A stretch of 64,000 nucleotides of DNA, taken from assembly GCA_022559845.1 (NCBI GenBank), contig CM040123.1, forward strand, positions 319,777,933 through 319,841,932. Direction: 5' to 3'. Of this stretch, positions 1 through 11,084 are shown one piece after another. The notes beneath the pieces were generated by a model, which made no database searches, had not been told where the DNA came from, and worked only from the letters and a program-made list of their open reading frames with translations. This stretch comes from Amorphophallus konjac. Lineage: Eukaryota; Streptophyta; Magnoliopsida; Alismatales; Araceae. The number at the start of each line of letters is the position of its first letter. The first letter of the stretch is position 1. A program made the translations under genes and the position numbers.

Positions 1-823
1 CCAACCTCTATTCTTTTACATTTTTCTCCATCTTCCTCTCATTTTTAAATTTTGAGTTCTTCACCAACCTTCTTTGTCTTCTCATCCTCTACAACTTTCA
101 CAGTTTTCACTTTTCCTAATTCCTTCTGATTTTAAAGTTATTCTCTTCTCAATCTCTCTCTATTTTTCAGTTTTCACTGTGTTTTTTAGTCTCCACCGAA
201 CCCTCTCTTTCTCTCTTGGTTTCTTCTTTTCAAAACACACACATGCACACACCTATTTCTGATTTTTAAGCTTTTCTCCCCCTTCTATTTTTTTTCTCTT
301 CTCTATTTTCCTCTTAAAATCCCTTCGGCGGATATTCTTTCAATTAATCCTCTCAAGATGTCGGATCCAAAGCGAGGCGATTCCATCTAAGGCTCAACAA
401 GGAGGCGGCGTTCTTCATCCATCTCTTGGCTACAATTTTTTTCCCTTTTCTCTTTTTAATTCAAAGTTGTAATTTTTAATTTTCATATATTATACTCTTC
501 AATTTCATAGTAATATAATTTAATTTTAGCAAAATTGTGATTTTCCTCTCTCTATCTCCTCCAATTTCTCTTCTTAAACCCTCTCGTCTTCTTTAATTAG
601 TTTTCTTGCACTTTATTTTCCTTAGTTTTAATCTCACTCAAAATTTGATTTTCAAAGCATAAGGTATTTTTCCAACTTGTTAAAATAAGGATTTTTCCTC
701 CTCGTGGGAATCGACTCCACTTACCACTATATATTTGATTTTCCTATCTTTAAAAGTTAGTGAGTGCAAATATATTTGAAATTGTGGCACGGCTTTCTTA
801 ACGACACTAGTCGGTGCACATCA
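1..823 (+). repeat. 5' LTR of Athila element (3' part only)
   Basis: This segment aligns without net indel to 21,553-22,375, the end of the 3' LTR. It ends in GGTGCACATCA directly before the PBS. I count 23 substitutions over 823 bp (about 2.8%). The first roughly 1,425 bp of this LTR, including its promoter, lie outside the window. Confidence 0.93.
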
Positions 824-828
824 ATTTT

Positions 829-846
829 TGGCACCGTTGCTGGGGA
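829..846 (+). other. Athila primer-binding site
   Basis: TGGCACCGTTGCTGGGGA lies 5 nt after the LTR end. It resembles the Asp-tRNA-complementary PBS of plant Athila/Tat elements (TGGCGCCGTTGCCGGGGA), with two C-to-T-type changes. It would prime minus-strand cDNA synthesis. Confidence 0.75.
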
Positions 847-1819
847 GGAAATTATTGTTTATGTTGGGAATTCCTTGTGATTGATTTGTATATATTTTTA
901 CTTATTTTTTTATTTTTTTTGTAGGAAAAATAAAAAAATCAAAAAATTACAGAAATTTGGACCTGCATATTCCCAGGAAATAATCTGTCACAGAAAGCTA
1001 AAAATCAAAAATTCTGAGAAATTTAAGCGTCACTAAAGGTCAGTATACGTAGGAAAATGTCTTTTTTTGTGAAATTCTGAAAATTTTCAAAAAAATCTAA
1101 AAATTCTAAAAAATTCATAAATCCAGAAAACTCCAAAAACATGATTTAGATGTCCTTTTGCAATAATTTTGCATATTGTTTGGTATTTTTAGTTGATAGT
1201 TTCTTTTCTTCATATATCTTTTTAAAAATTCAAAAAAAAATCTGAAAAATTCTCTGAAAAATAGAAAATTCATAAAATAGAAAAGCAAAAAAAAATTATT
1301 TCATGCTAGCATATCTTCATCTTAGTTGCATTATTTTCATGCATTTTACATTTTAGTTGATTTCTTATTCACTTGCATCATTATTTGAAAAGAAAAAAAA
1401 ATGAGCTTTCTCTTCTCATCTATTTCCCCTTCTTAAGGGCATTAGGATCTTTACACCCATCTTAGATTTGGAAGGACACTCCATTGAGCATTCCGACTCT
1501 TTGGACTTGAAATTTCATCTCCAAGACCTCTATAAGTCCTCGCACCCATGGATTCCCTCACGATGCCGGGCAGGTTGTACCACGAAGTACCTTGGAGTTA
1601 GAGTGCCCTTTGAAGGTTTTCCTAAAAAAAAATAAAAAAATAAAAAAAATCATCCTCATTTTACATTCATATACTGCTTAAGGCATACATTTAGTATTCA
1701 TTCATTATTTTTCAAAAAAAAATCCATCATTTTTGCATTCATAGTTCATTTAGTTGTAGTTACATTGGCATTAAAAAAATCCAAAAATTTAAAAGAAATC
1801 CAAAAATAATTATCTTCCT
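847..1819 (+). other. Athila untranslated leader
   Basis: This AT-rich leader has many A-runs and no long ORF. Its distinctive part is 1,471-1,600, which is clearly related to leader blocks in Tat1 (25,194-25,320) and Tat2 (46,330-46,450). That block contains GGACTT at 1,503-1,508 and its complement AAGTCC at 1,534-1,539, able to pair as a short stem. Confidence 0.7.
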
Positions 1820-3960
1820 TTGGGCCCTTCACATTGCATGCAAGGTAGGAGATCCCTACACCCACATTTAATAGGGCCCATTAGTGAAATTGAAAGGTTG
1901 GTGCATACTAGATCCCAACCCCAACCTAACCTTATGGCGGATCAAAATCAAAGCCAAGCTCCTAAACAGATGAAGAATTATTTCATGCCAAACCAATATC
2001 AACCATCCTTCTATGTTCAAGTACCTCAGAACCAGGCAGTTCATTATGAGATTAAATCTAGCACCATCCAAATGTTGCCATCATTCTATGAAAATCTTAA
2101 TGAAGATCTTTATAAACATCTAGATGAGTTCCTCCATATATGTTCCACTGTCAAAATCTAAAATTTCTCAGATGATGCCCTTAAGCTTACTCTCTTCATA
2201 TTCTCCCTTAAGGACAAGGCAAAATATTGGTTGGGAGCCTTAGGTAGAACAATCGACACATGGGGAGAGATGCAAAAAGAGTTTTTGAAGAAATTGTACC
2301 CTATTGGTAGGACTAATACCATGCGAAGGGCCATCACTAGATTTGCACAAAATCCTGGGGAACAAATTCATGAGGCATGGGATAGGTTGAAAGAGTTATT
2401 GAGAAAATGCCCCCATCATGGCCTATCTAGATGGCAAATTGTGCAAGCATTTTATGAGGGATTAACGGAAAATTATAGATAAATGGTGGATGCCTCATGT
2501 GGGGGAGTTTTTATGAGTAAAAGTGAAGATGAAGCTTATGAATTGTTTAAAATGTTAAGTGAAAATTCTATTAGTCATACTTCACTTTCCTCCTATAAAA
2601 GGATGATTGGACCTGCTATGAAGGGTGGGCTTTATGAAATTAAAAGTCAAGGAGAGTTTGAGAATAGGCTGGATATTAATGTGCTTGCGTAAAAGTTGAA
2701 TAATGTGGACTTGTTGGCGCAAAAGATAGAGAAGGTAGATTTAGTGGCTCAAAAGCTAGATCAACTTTTGTCCATGAATAGACAGGAGTTCTCTCTTCCT
2801 TCTGCTTAGCCTCTCTCAGATTCAAACCTTCAAGAACTTTATGCTCTATGTTCGAGCCCAAATCATGCCGTAATTGATTGTCCCACAGCGGCCCAACTTC
2901 CACCGTTTATCCAAGAGCAAGTCTTTGCTGCTCAGGGTGTCTCCAAGTCCACTTATGATCCATATTCCAATACTTACAATCCAGGATGGAGAAATCACTC
3001 AAATTTTTCTTGGAAATCTCAACAAGGCCCATCTACCCAAGCCAATCCCTTAATTCCTTAGCAATCTTTTCAAGTTCCAAACCAGTCTCACCAACATTTT
3101 CAAACTCCTTTTCAACATAATCAACAACAACAACTTCCATTTCAGCAATCGTCATTCCATCATGCTGAGGCCCCATATCAACAAGCTCCATCATTCCAGG
3201 GCCAATATAATCAATTTCCATCACATCGTTAACAACATTAAGCCCCGTTTCAAGCTCCTTATCAACCGCCTCCTCAATCTCACCAGCCTAATTTTTAAGA
3301 TAAATTTCACCAACTTCAGCAACTTATTCTCTCTCAACAACAATCAATTTCTAAGTTAGAAGGCCAAATAGGTCAGTTGGCTGCTAATAATATGAGGAGA
3401 GATGTTGAGCAGTTACCTAGTCAACCCATAGTTAATCCCCGCAATCAACAACCTCCGGGTTTCCAGCAAAGAGCTCATATTCTTCCTCCTCCAAATCAGC
3501 CCAATCAACCTCAGCCACCCCCTCCTATCGTTCCTCAATTCGAGAATGCCAAAGCTATCTCTACCCTTAGGAGCGGGAAAATTCTCAATGATCCATATCA
3601 GGCTAAAGACGTGGGTGGTAGTAAGGGCCAATATGTCCAAGAGGAGAGTGATAATGAGGAAGAAGAGCAGATAATTGTTCAAGAGAAAAAGAAGCTGGAT
3701 GGGGGGGAGAAGACAATGGACAAAGGAAAGATCACGGTTGATGAAGGTTTTCAAGGATATTTACCTAAGGTTCCTTTTCTAGATGCATTAAAGCCAAAAG
3801 TTGAAAAGAAGCCGGTCCAACAAGAAGAGATGTTGGAATTATTTAAGCAAGTCAATATCAATATTCCACTCTTGGATGCTATTAAACATGTGACGGCATA
3901 TGCCAAGTTCTTGAAAGAGCTGTGTACACCTCGAAGAGAGCCGAAGGCAGTAGCACAAAA
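1820..3960 (+). pseudogene. gag: Athila gag (capsid/nucleocapsid), interrupted by stops
   Basis: A single frame carries Gag similarity: an ATG at 1,934 (MADQNQSQ), a capsid region around 2,085-2,690 (EDLYKHLDEF, AQNPGEQIHEAWDRLKELL, a form known in Athila/Tat Gag), a degenerate zinc-knuckle region near 2,850 (LCSSPNHAVIDC) and a long Q/P-rich tail. Stops at 2,159, 2,480, 2,690, 2,807, 3,059, 3,230, 3,239 and 3,296 all sit where Gln is expected, each explained by CAA or CAG becoming TAA or TAG. Family role: it forms the virus-like particle that packages element RNA. The gag/protease limit is approximate. This copy cannot make full-length Gag. Confidence 0.82.
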
Positions 3961-4227
3961 GATCCGCCTCTCTAAAGATGTTAGTGATGTTTTAATGAAT
4001 TCTTTACCGAAAAAATTGAAGGACCCAAGTGCTCCATTAATTTCATGTGATATAGGTAGGGTGACGTTTGATAAAGCTTTGCTAGATCTTGGAGCTAGTG
4101 TTAATCTGTTACCAACTTGCATTTATGAGCAATTTGATCTAGGGGAATTGAAGCCTACTTCTATTATCCTTCAACTAGCTGATCGGTCTGTAAAGACACC
4201 AAAGGGTTTGTTGGAGGATGTGATAGT
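3961..4227 (+). pseudogene. Athila aspartic protease, 5' part (split by copia1)
   Basis: The frame continues from gag and contains DLGAS at 4,085-4,099, the active-site triad region (D-x-GAS) of Athila-type aspartic proteases, followed by NLLPTCIYEQF. Translation runs into the copia insertion at 4,228, and the last native codons read DVIV. The reading frame resumes at 15,628 with residues that complete a typical protease C-terminus. The enzyme would normally cut the Gag-Pol polyprotein inside the particle. Confidence 0.82.
4223..4227. other. Target-site duplication ATAGT (left copy, copia1)
   Basis: ATAGT precedes the TGATAAG end of the copia1 LTR and is repeated exactly at 15,623-15,627 after the ...CCAACA end, marking a 5-bp staggered insertion into the Athila protease. 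Confidence 0.95.
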
Positions 4228-6526
4228 TGATAAGTACAATATGAAGTGATCTAGAAGGGGAGGGGATGAATAGATCACTTTTTTCGTAGATTTAAAAAAT
4301 TATTGCAGAGTATATTGCTAAACGGAACTAACCTCGAGCTCTGACTATCGTAAAAGATGCAGTGCAGTTAATAGCTCAAGCAAATAGAAGGCATACCACA
4401 ATATTATCACGATCAATCACACAAGGGCTCAGAGGATTTTAAGGTGGTTCGGTCCTTCAGACCTACATCCACCCCGCACTCAACCTGAGTGTGGCTTCAC
4501 TAAAGGCTGGGCAACACAGCTTGCCAAACAACTGCTGATACACAGCTTCCCAGGAGAACAACCTCTCCTCTTCCTCCTACCCGGAGGGAACCTCTAGCGA
4601 TCAGCAGCCACTAGAACCCAGAGACTCACGTCTCTCTTCCTCTTTACCAAGAGGGAAACCCCACTAGTAGCAGCCCTGCTACTAGTGAACCAGAGGTCGA
4701 AGACCCCTCTTCCTCCCAACCCGGAGGGTACCTACAAGCAGCTCACCTGCTGCTTGCAAACCGGAGATTGACTCTCCCAACTCCTGATCTCACAGGAGGA
4801 CCCCGACCTCAGTCCAGAGGATCGGAAACACAAACAATAACGGTTGAAGAAAGATAAGAACAAGAAATGAAAAAAAAACGAACGAAGGAAATCAAATGCC
4901 AGACAATGGAAACAATGTAGCTCAATATAGAGCAATAGACTTCGGATTTGATCCGCAAGTCAGAACAATTCTTCTGATCACTCTTCTGCTCTCTTTCTAT
5001 TTCTCTCTGCTATTCTTTCTTCTTTCTTTTCTTTTTCCTGGATCGAAGGGCTCTCTATTTCCCTGTTTTCTTCTATGCCTCTCTTCTTCGATCACCTTCA
5101 TCTGAGGACGAAGGATTCTATTTATAGCATCAACAGCAGATGGATAGGGCATGAAACGCGTGTGCCTCCCACGCTCGATCCAGAGGTTTCCTGTCTCGTG
5201 CCTTTATCAAATTGGTTCCTCTTGTCTCGGATCACGTGCAGCCCGGGAGTGTGGAATGTTCTTCCTCGGACCTGTAATGAGATTAAGTCCATTAATACGC
5301 TGCATGGCCATTAAAACCAAAACTGCATGAGGTATAGTAACAACAACACGACGTGACTATTTCTCGAGATGACATAAGAACGACGCGAGATACTCTGTAA
5401 CAGATCAGATATACAGAAGATAATGACACGAGGTGAGGTTATAAGCAAGAGAGACACGAGGTTACGAATGCAAAAACAACACGAGGACAATACGGGCTAA
5501 CGACAGAAACCGACATGAAGACTAAAGCGAGAGACCAACATGAGGACAGAATATAAGGAAACGACTCGAGGTGAAAACAACACGAAGTGAAGTTAGACAC
5601 GAAGTAAAAAGCAACGACACGAAGTATAGTGGTGACAAACACACACTACACAGAAAAACGACACGAAATAAAAATAATGCTAAGTGAAAACAGTAATCGA
5701 CACGCGGTGAGAACAACACGAGGATAGTGAGAACAGCACGAGATGAAAACAACACAGGCTGATAACGACACAAAGTCGAAACAGTAAATGACACGGGATA
5801 ACACTGCACGAGGTAAAACGACACGAAGACTTAATAATAAAAACGACACGAGGTGGCAATAAAGGAGAACGACATGAAAACAACATGGACTGCAACCGAA
5901 ACCGACACGAAGTCAAATAGTACAACACGAGGTGTTGTAACCAAGACGAAGTGCCAATCAATCACGAAGACAGTATGCAAAGAAACGACTCGAAGTGAGA
6001 TGAGAACAGAATGAAACAAAGAAGACAACACGGAGTGCATAAAACCAACACGAAGACGTGGACTATAGTAACCGTCACGAAGTGTGGTTACTAAGCAGGA
6101 ATCGACACGAGGTCTACAGAAAAACTACTCGAAGTTCATCAGAACTTTTTAGAGCAGCTTCAGGAACACGACACGAAGTCATGAGAAGAGAAAAACAATC
6201 ACGAAGTGAAACGAACACTTGAACTTAGACTGACTTAGAGACTCAGCGAAAGGACTCGAAGACAGGAATACAAAGGATGACATGGAAACAACACAGTAAT
6301 CAAAGACTGCACGAGGTGAAAACGCGAAGCAAGAACTACATGATGTTTGAGGAAAAACAGCACGAAGACAGAACATGAACGAACACACGAAGTGTTACCT
6401 CTTAGCAGTTATTTCATATAAAACCATGGATAACTCAAGTGCAAGATATCTGATCAAAAATAACAAGAACAATTAACATAGTGTTGCTCATCATCAAAAT
6501 ACTTAGGGAAGACACACAATCCAACA
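4228..6526 (-). repeat. copia1 3' LTR (left copy)
   Basis: It starts TGATAAG and ends CCAACA on the + strand and is nearly identical to 13,324-15,622. Differences seen are at about 4,475, 5,350, 6,027, 6,155 and 6,341. The many short ORFs inside are low-complexity shadows. The 5,340-6,400 part carries about 25 copies of CACGA, usually as GACACGAGGTG or AACACGAAG, spaced some 20-60 bp apart. Confidence 0.95.
5118..5127 (-). promoter_or_regulatory. TATA box of copia1 3' LTR
   Basis: The minus strand reads CTATAAATAG, a consensus plant TATA box. It lies downstream (in element sense) of the CACGA-rich U3 array, and its duplicate at 14,214-14,223 is identical. It probably sets the U3/R border. 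Confidence 0.65.
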
Positions 6527-6540
6527 ATCTCCCCCTTTTT
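6527..6540 (-). other. copia1 polypurine tract
   Basis: The minus strand reads AAAAAGGGGGAGAT directly before the 3' LTR start TGTTGG. This purine run primes plus-strand DNA synthesis in LTR retrotransposons. copia2 has the same tract. Confidence 0.88.
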
Positions 6541-7983
6541 GATGATGGCAACACTATATTAAGTATGAGAGATAAGTTCAAAAGAGATCAATTCAGGATA
6601 TTTAATGCAGACAACTTAAAGCATACTTGCTTCCTTAATTCCCTTGATGAAACCTGAACACTCCCTCTCACTCCCCCTGAACACAGCAACAGTGAACACA
6701 GCATCAGTTTACCTCAGACTTGATAACTAACTCCCCCTCAACTCAATTCTCTCCCCCTTTGACATCATCAAAACTAGGGTCAAATCTGAAGATACAGAGA
6801 AGGGAAAATTGCTGACTATAGAGAGAAAACATGACAGAGTAAGGCAGATAAATGGAGACTATTGGGATGTTTAGTCAATTAAGAAAGCCATTAATTTTAT
6901 GTGAGGATTTTTGAGGAACAGTTAGTCAGACTGTGCAAAAACCGTGAATAAGGATTTGCTCCATACACAGAACCAGATTCTAAGCAAGTGAGGTACAAGA
7001 TACCAGTTTGATCAAAATAAGTCTTTACTGAGAGAGTATTATGTAAGACAGCCAGAAGACAAAGACCTGTGGTATTGAGAACAAACAAATCAAAAGCTAT
7101 ACTTCAAGTGAGCAGGATCTTTAAAGATGGTCAAGATCAGAGGTAAGTCTGTCAAGTACACCTTTGACATTAGGGAGACACCTTGTTTAGAGGCAAGAAT
7201 CCCCAGTTACTCGGTGGCAGGACCACATTACCTCTTCTGATAAGAGGACAGAGATAGTATTCTAGCTGGTGTTGACATTAAGGTGACACCTTTATCTGAG
7301 GCCAGACACCCCAGTTACTAACCAGATATGTACCATAGCTCTGTATGATCAAGACAACTATTAAGACCAGATGATTACTGCCATCTCATGACATGGGAAG
7401 CTTTCACTTCATTGATGAAAATCCCAGTTTCTCAATGAGCAGTTAACAAAGTTGATAACCCTTTTATGAATTTTGTTTTTATTTACCAGCTCTTAAAACC
7501 TTGTTAATGAAGCTTGAGTCCGTTTGAGAACAATACACCAGATCCAAGGTGATTCAGACTAAAGCACAAAATACCTCATTTTGGACTCACCATTGACTAA
7601 GTAGGTATGCTGTACTGACTAGATCAGAAGACAGTTACAGTGTATGAAGATTAATCTTGAATTCAGATTTTGATCTCAGTGGGACTAACAGCTGAAATTC
7701 CAACAAGAAATTAGATGAACAGCCTTAAAGAGTAAAGCATCCAACATTTTCTTTTATACACCTAATCAACCTGATTCTCTTATGATGTCAGCAAAATGTC
7801 GTTCGGAGTATGTTCAAATTAGGTCAAAGATCAGGACACCTATTATAAATCATCTCCCCCTGAGACCTTGACCCCAACACAGACTTAGCCAAGACAACCC
7901 ACAACGCACTTCAAAAAGAACACCATGATGAATATGATAAGCATAAAAACACATGACATGGTATTCAGAAATCAAATTTTCAA
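6541..7983 (-). other. copia1 untranslated region between pol and PPT, with structured repeats
   Basis: This stretch of about 1.4 kb has no credible ORF and no env-like gene. It holds three copies of a module (minus-strand sense): AACTGGG, then about 30 nt able to fold back, then ATGTCA, at about 7,385-7,440, 7,272-7,320 and 7,164-7,214. The related copia2 element has two further copies in the same place. See findings. Confidence 0.7.
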
Positions 7984-9390
7984 TCATGAAATTCTGTAAA
8001 TACCTAGTTCTCTGCGCATAGTGCTAAATTTTTCAGTATCCAGTGGCTTAGTAAAGATATCTGCAATTTGTGAGTTAGTGCCAACATGGATCAACTCAAA
8101 AGTCTTCCTTGCTACTTCATCTCGAATAAAATGATGCCTGATTTCAATGTGTTTAGTTCGAGAATGAAGTACAGGATTCTTTGCAATATTTTTTGCACTA
8201 GTATTGTCACAAAAGATAGAAGTACAACCTAGCTCAACCGAGTAATCCAGAAGCTGGTGTTTTATCCATATAACCTGTGTGCCACAGCTCCCTGCTGCCA
8301 CATATTCAGCTTCAGCAGTAGAGAGAGCCACAGAGTGTTGCTTCTTGGATCCCCAAGAGACTAAGCACCCTCCTAGAAATTCGCAGTGACCACTAGTGCT
8401 CTTCCTGTCCAATTTACATCCTGCATAATCTGCATCAGTGTATGCAATGAGATCTAAGTTACATGATGCAGGATACCAGAGACCTAGATCATGAGTGGCA
8501 GATAAGTATCTAAAGATTCTCTTTACAGCTGCCAGATGCAATTCAGTAGGTCTAGCCTGGTATCTGGCACACATCCCTACACTAAATTGAATGTCGGGCC
8601 TGGATGCAGTTAAGTAGAGGAGTGAACCGATCATACCTCTATATAGTTTAGCATCCACCTCTTTACCTTTTTCGTCTGAATCCAGTGAGGAGCTGGTACC
8701 CATGGGTGTTGAGATTGTCTTGAGGTTGGTCATTCCAAACCTTTTCAGCATCTCCAGAGTATACTTGGTTTGATTTATGAAACAACCATCCTCCATTTGT
8801 TTGACCTGCAGCCCAAGAAAATATTTTAGTTCGCCAACTAGACTCATTTCAAATTCTTGGGACATAGACTCAGAAAAGTCTTTACATAATTTTGAGTTGT
8901 TAGATCCGAAAATGATATCATCAACATATACCTGGACCACAATTAACTCCTTTCCGAGACTTTTGGTGAAGAGGGTTTGGTCAACCTTACCTCGAGTGTA
9001 GCCCTTGCTCACAAGGAACTCAGAAAGTCTCTCATACCAGGCTCGGGGAGCCTGCTTCAATCCATAGAGGGCTTTATTCAACCTAAAAACCATGTTAGGC
9101 TGAACAGAGAAATTAAACCCAGGAGGTTGTTCAACATATACCTCTTCCTTCAATAACCCATTTAAGAATGCGCTTTTGACATCCATTTGCTGTAGCCGAA
9201 TGTTTCTAGAGCATGCAAATGCAAACAGAATTCTTATAGCTTCCATCCTAGCTACTGGTGCATAGGATTCATCAAAATCCACACCAAATTCCTGACTGTA
9301 GCCTTGAGCTACAAGTCTTGCTTTGTTTCTAGAGATAGCACCATTTTCATCAATCTTATTTTTTGAAAACCCATTTAGTGCCAATGACAT
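7984..9390 (-). CDS. pol: copia1 Pol: reverse transcriptase and RNase H
   Basis: This 468-codon frame starts just upstream of KNKIDENG and contains the RVT_2 signature blocks: [31 protein letters not shown], the catalytic [10 protein letters not shown] (YVDD), then copia RNase H blocks ([43 protein letters not shown]) and the terminal ADIFTKPL. All catalytic residues I can identify are present. It copies element RNA into DNA in the virus-like particle. It is separated from the upstream protease-integrase frame by one extra base in an A run (T6 on the + strand at 9,359-9,364); copia2 reads through here. It has no start of its own, so translation depends on the upstream frame. Confidence 0.92.
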   Translation of the reverse strand: MSLALNGFSKNKIDENGAISRNKARLVAQGYSQEFGVDFDESYAPVARMEAIRILFAFACSRNIRLQQMDVKSAFLNGLLKEEVYVEQPPGFNFSVQPNMVFRLNKALYGLKQAPRAWYERLSEFLVSKGYTRGKVDQTLFTKSLGKELIVVQVYVDDIIFGSNNSKLCKDFSESMSQEFEMSLVGELKYFLGLQVKQMEDGCFINQTKYTLEMLKRFGMTNLKTISTPMGTSSSLDSDEKGKEVDAKLYRGMIGSLLYLTASRPDIQFSVGMCARYQARPTELHLAAVKRIFRYLSATHDLGLWYPASCNLDLIAYTDADYAGCKLDRKSTSGHCEFLGGCLVSWGSKKQHSVALSTAEAEYVAAGSCGTQVIWIKHQLLDYSVELGCTSIFCDNTSAKNIAKNPVLHSRTKHIEIRHHFIRDEVARKTFELIHVGTNSQIADIFTKPLDTEKFSTMRRELGIYRIS

Positions 9391-11084
9391 GAGTGTTTTC
9401 AGGTCTAGGAACTAGTTTCCATACATTATTTTTCTCAAATTGATTTAATTCCTCACCCATGGAGGATACCCAAGAATCATGCTTTAAAGCCTCTTCCACA
9501 GTCTTGGGTTCTACCTGAGATGTCAAAGCAGCTAAGTCCTGTTCTTGGACAGTTCTAAAGTGAGACCTTGTCCTAGTGGGATCATGCAAATTACCTATGA
9601 CATTTTCACTAGGATGATCTTTGTGAAATATTACCTCACCTGAGGGTTCACCTACCTCAGTTGCTCCTTCTTGTTGTAAGTTTTCTGGTTGAGCAGTTTG
9701 CTGCATCTCTCCTTCTTCAATTTTCTCCAAGAAATCTCCCTCATCAGGTGACTCCCTGTCATCATTTGTCCTTTTGTCAGATAGAACATTCTCATCAAAC
9801 ACCACATGAGGTGTTTCTTCAACAGTTTGCTCATCTTTATTGAAGACTCTGTAAGCCCTAGAGGTTTCTGAATATCCGAGAAAAATTCCAGGAGAGCTTC
9901 TTGCTTCAAACTTATCCAAATCATTCTTACCATTATTGTGGATGAAGCATTTGGACCCAAAGATTTTAAAGTAAGAAATGTTTGGCAGCTTACCCTTGAG
10001 GAGTTCATAAGGAGTTTTCTTATGAGTAGGTCTTACCAAGGCTCGATTTAAAATGTAGCATGCTGTATTTGCAGCTTCTGCCCAAAATCTCCTTGGAAGT
10101 CCACTCTCAATTAGCATAGTCCTGGCCATTTCAATTATTGACCTGTTTCTTCTCTCAACAATTCCATTCTGCTCCGGTGTCCTGGGAGAAGAAAATCTGT
10201 GAGTCACTCCCTCTCTTGAGCAAAATTCAGAGAATGAAGAGTTTTCAAACTCTCCTCCACGGTCAGACTGAATTGTAATGATATTATGTTCACCTTGCAG
10301 TTTGATTTTATTAAAAAGTTCTTCAAAGTGAACAAAAGCATCATTTTTATTTGCTAAACAGAACAACCAAGAAAATCTAGTGAAGTCATCAACTATGACT
10401 AGACCATATCTCTTACCTGACAGGCTTTGTATTCGAGTAGGACCAAAGAGATCCATGTGCAAGTGCTGTAGTGGTTTAGATGAGAGACCCTCAGTTCTCA
10501 ACTTAAAAACTGCACGAGTCTGTTTACCTTGAGCACAAGCATCACAGAGCTTGGACCCTAACTGGAATTTTATTTTGGGCAAACCTCTGACTAGGTTATA
10601 ATTAGACAGTTTATTCAAAGTAGACACACTAGCGTGGCCTAGACGCCTATGCCAGTCAAAAGCAACCTGTTCAGAATTGGCAGACAGACACAAGTTTGTT
10701 TCAGAATTATCATCTAGATCAACGATGTACACATTATTTACTCTATGACCTTTGAACATGATGTTATCAGAATTCAGCTCAAAAACAGTGCACGAGTTGT
10801 GGTCAAAGAGTACCTTGTGTCCTTTGTCACAAAGTTGACTTATACTTACCAAGTTGTGCTGAAGTCCTTCTACAAGATACACATCTTCAATGGAGTTAGT
10901 GGAGGACTTACCAACCGTGCCAATTCCAATTATTCTTCCTCTGTTATTTCCTCCGAATTTGACCAAGCCCCCAGACTTCATTTTTAGTTTGCTGAATTTG
11001 GACCGGTCTCCTGTCATGTGCCTGCTACAGCCGCTGTCAAGATACCACTTGTTATGTTCAACTGCCAGGCTGACCTGCAAAAAT
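9356..11084 (-). CDS. pol: copia1 Pol: protease, integrase, start of RT
   Basis: About 574 codons. The frame opens at LQV, with no ATG, just after the gag stop at 11,085. Domains in order: protease [14 protein letters not shown] (catalytic DSG, residues ~12-25), GAG-pre-integrase (HRRLGHAS, then CDACAQGKQ supplying the HHCC zinc site), and the integrase core with [16 protein letters not shown] and NGIVERRN carrying the D,D,E residues. An acidic linker and the first RT residues (NVWKLVP, GTKWVFK) follow. It ends at 9,356 because of an extra A in a homopolymer, and the RT continues in another frame. Expression needs the gag stop to be bypassed. Confidence 0.92.

Noticed and set aside
4732..6388. 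Many short hydrophobic ORFs in the copia1 LTR, repeated at 13,828-15,484
   Set aside because: They are frame shadows of the CACGA-rich repeat array, have no family match, and appear identically in both LTRs.
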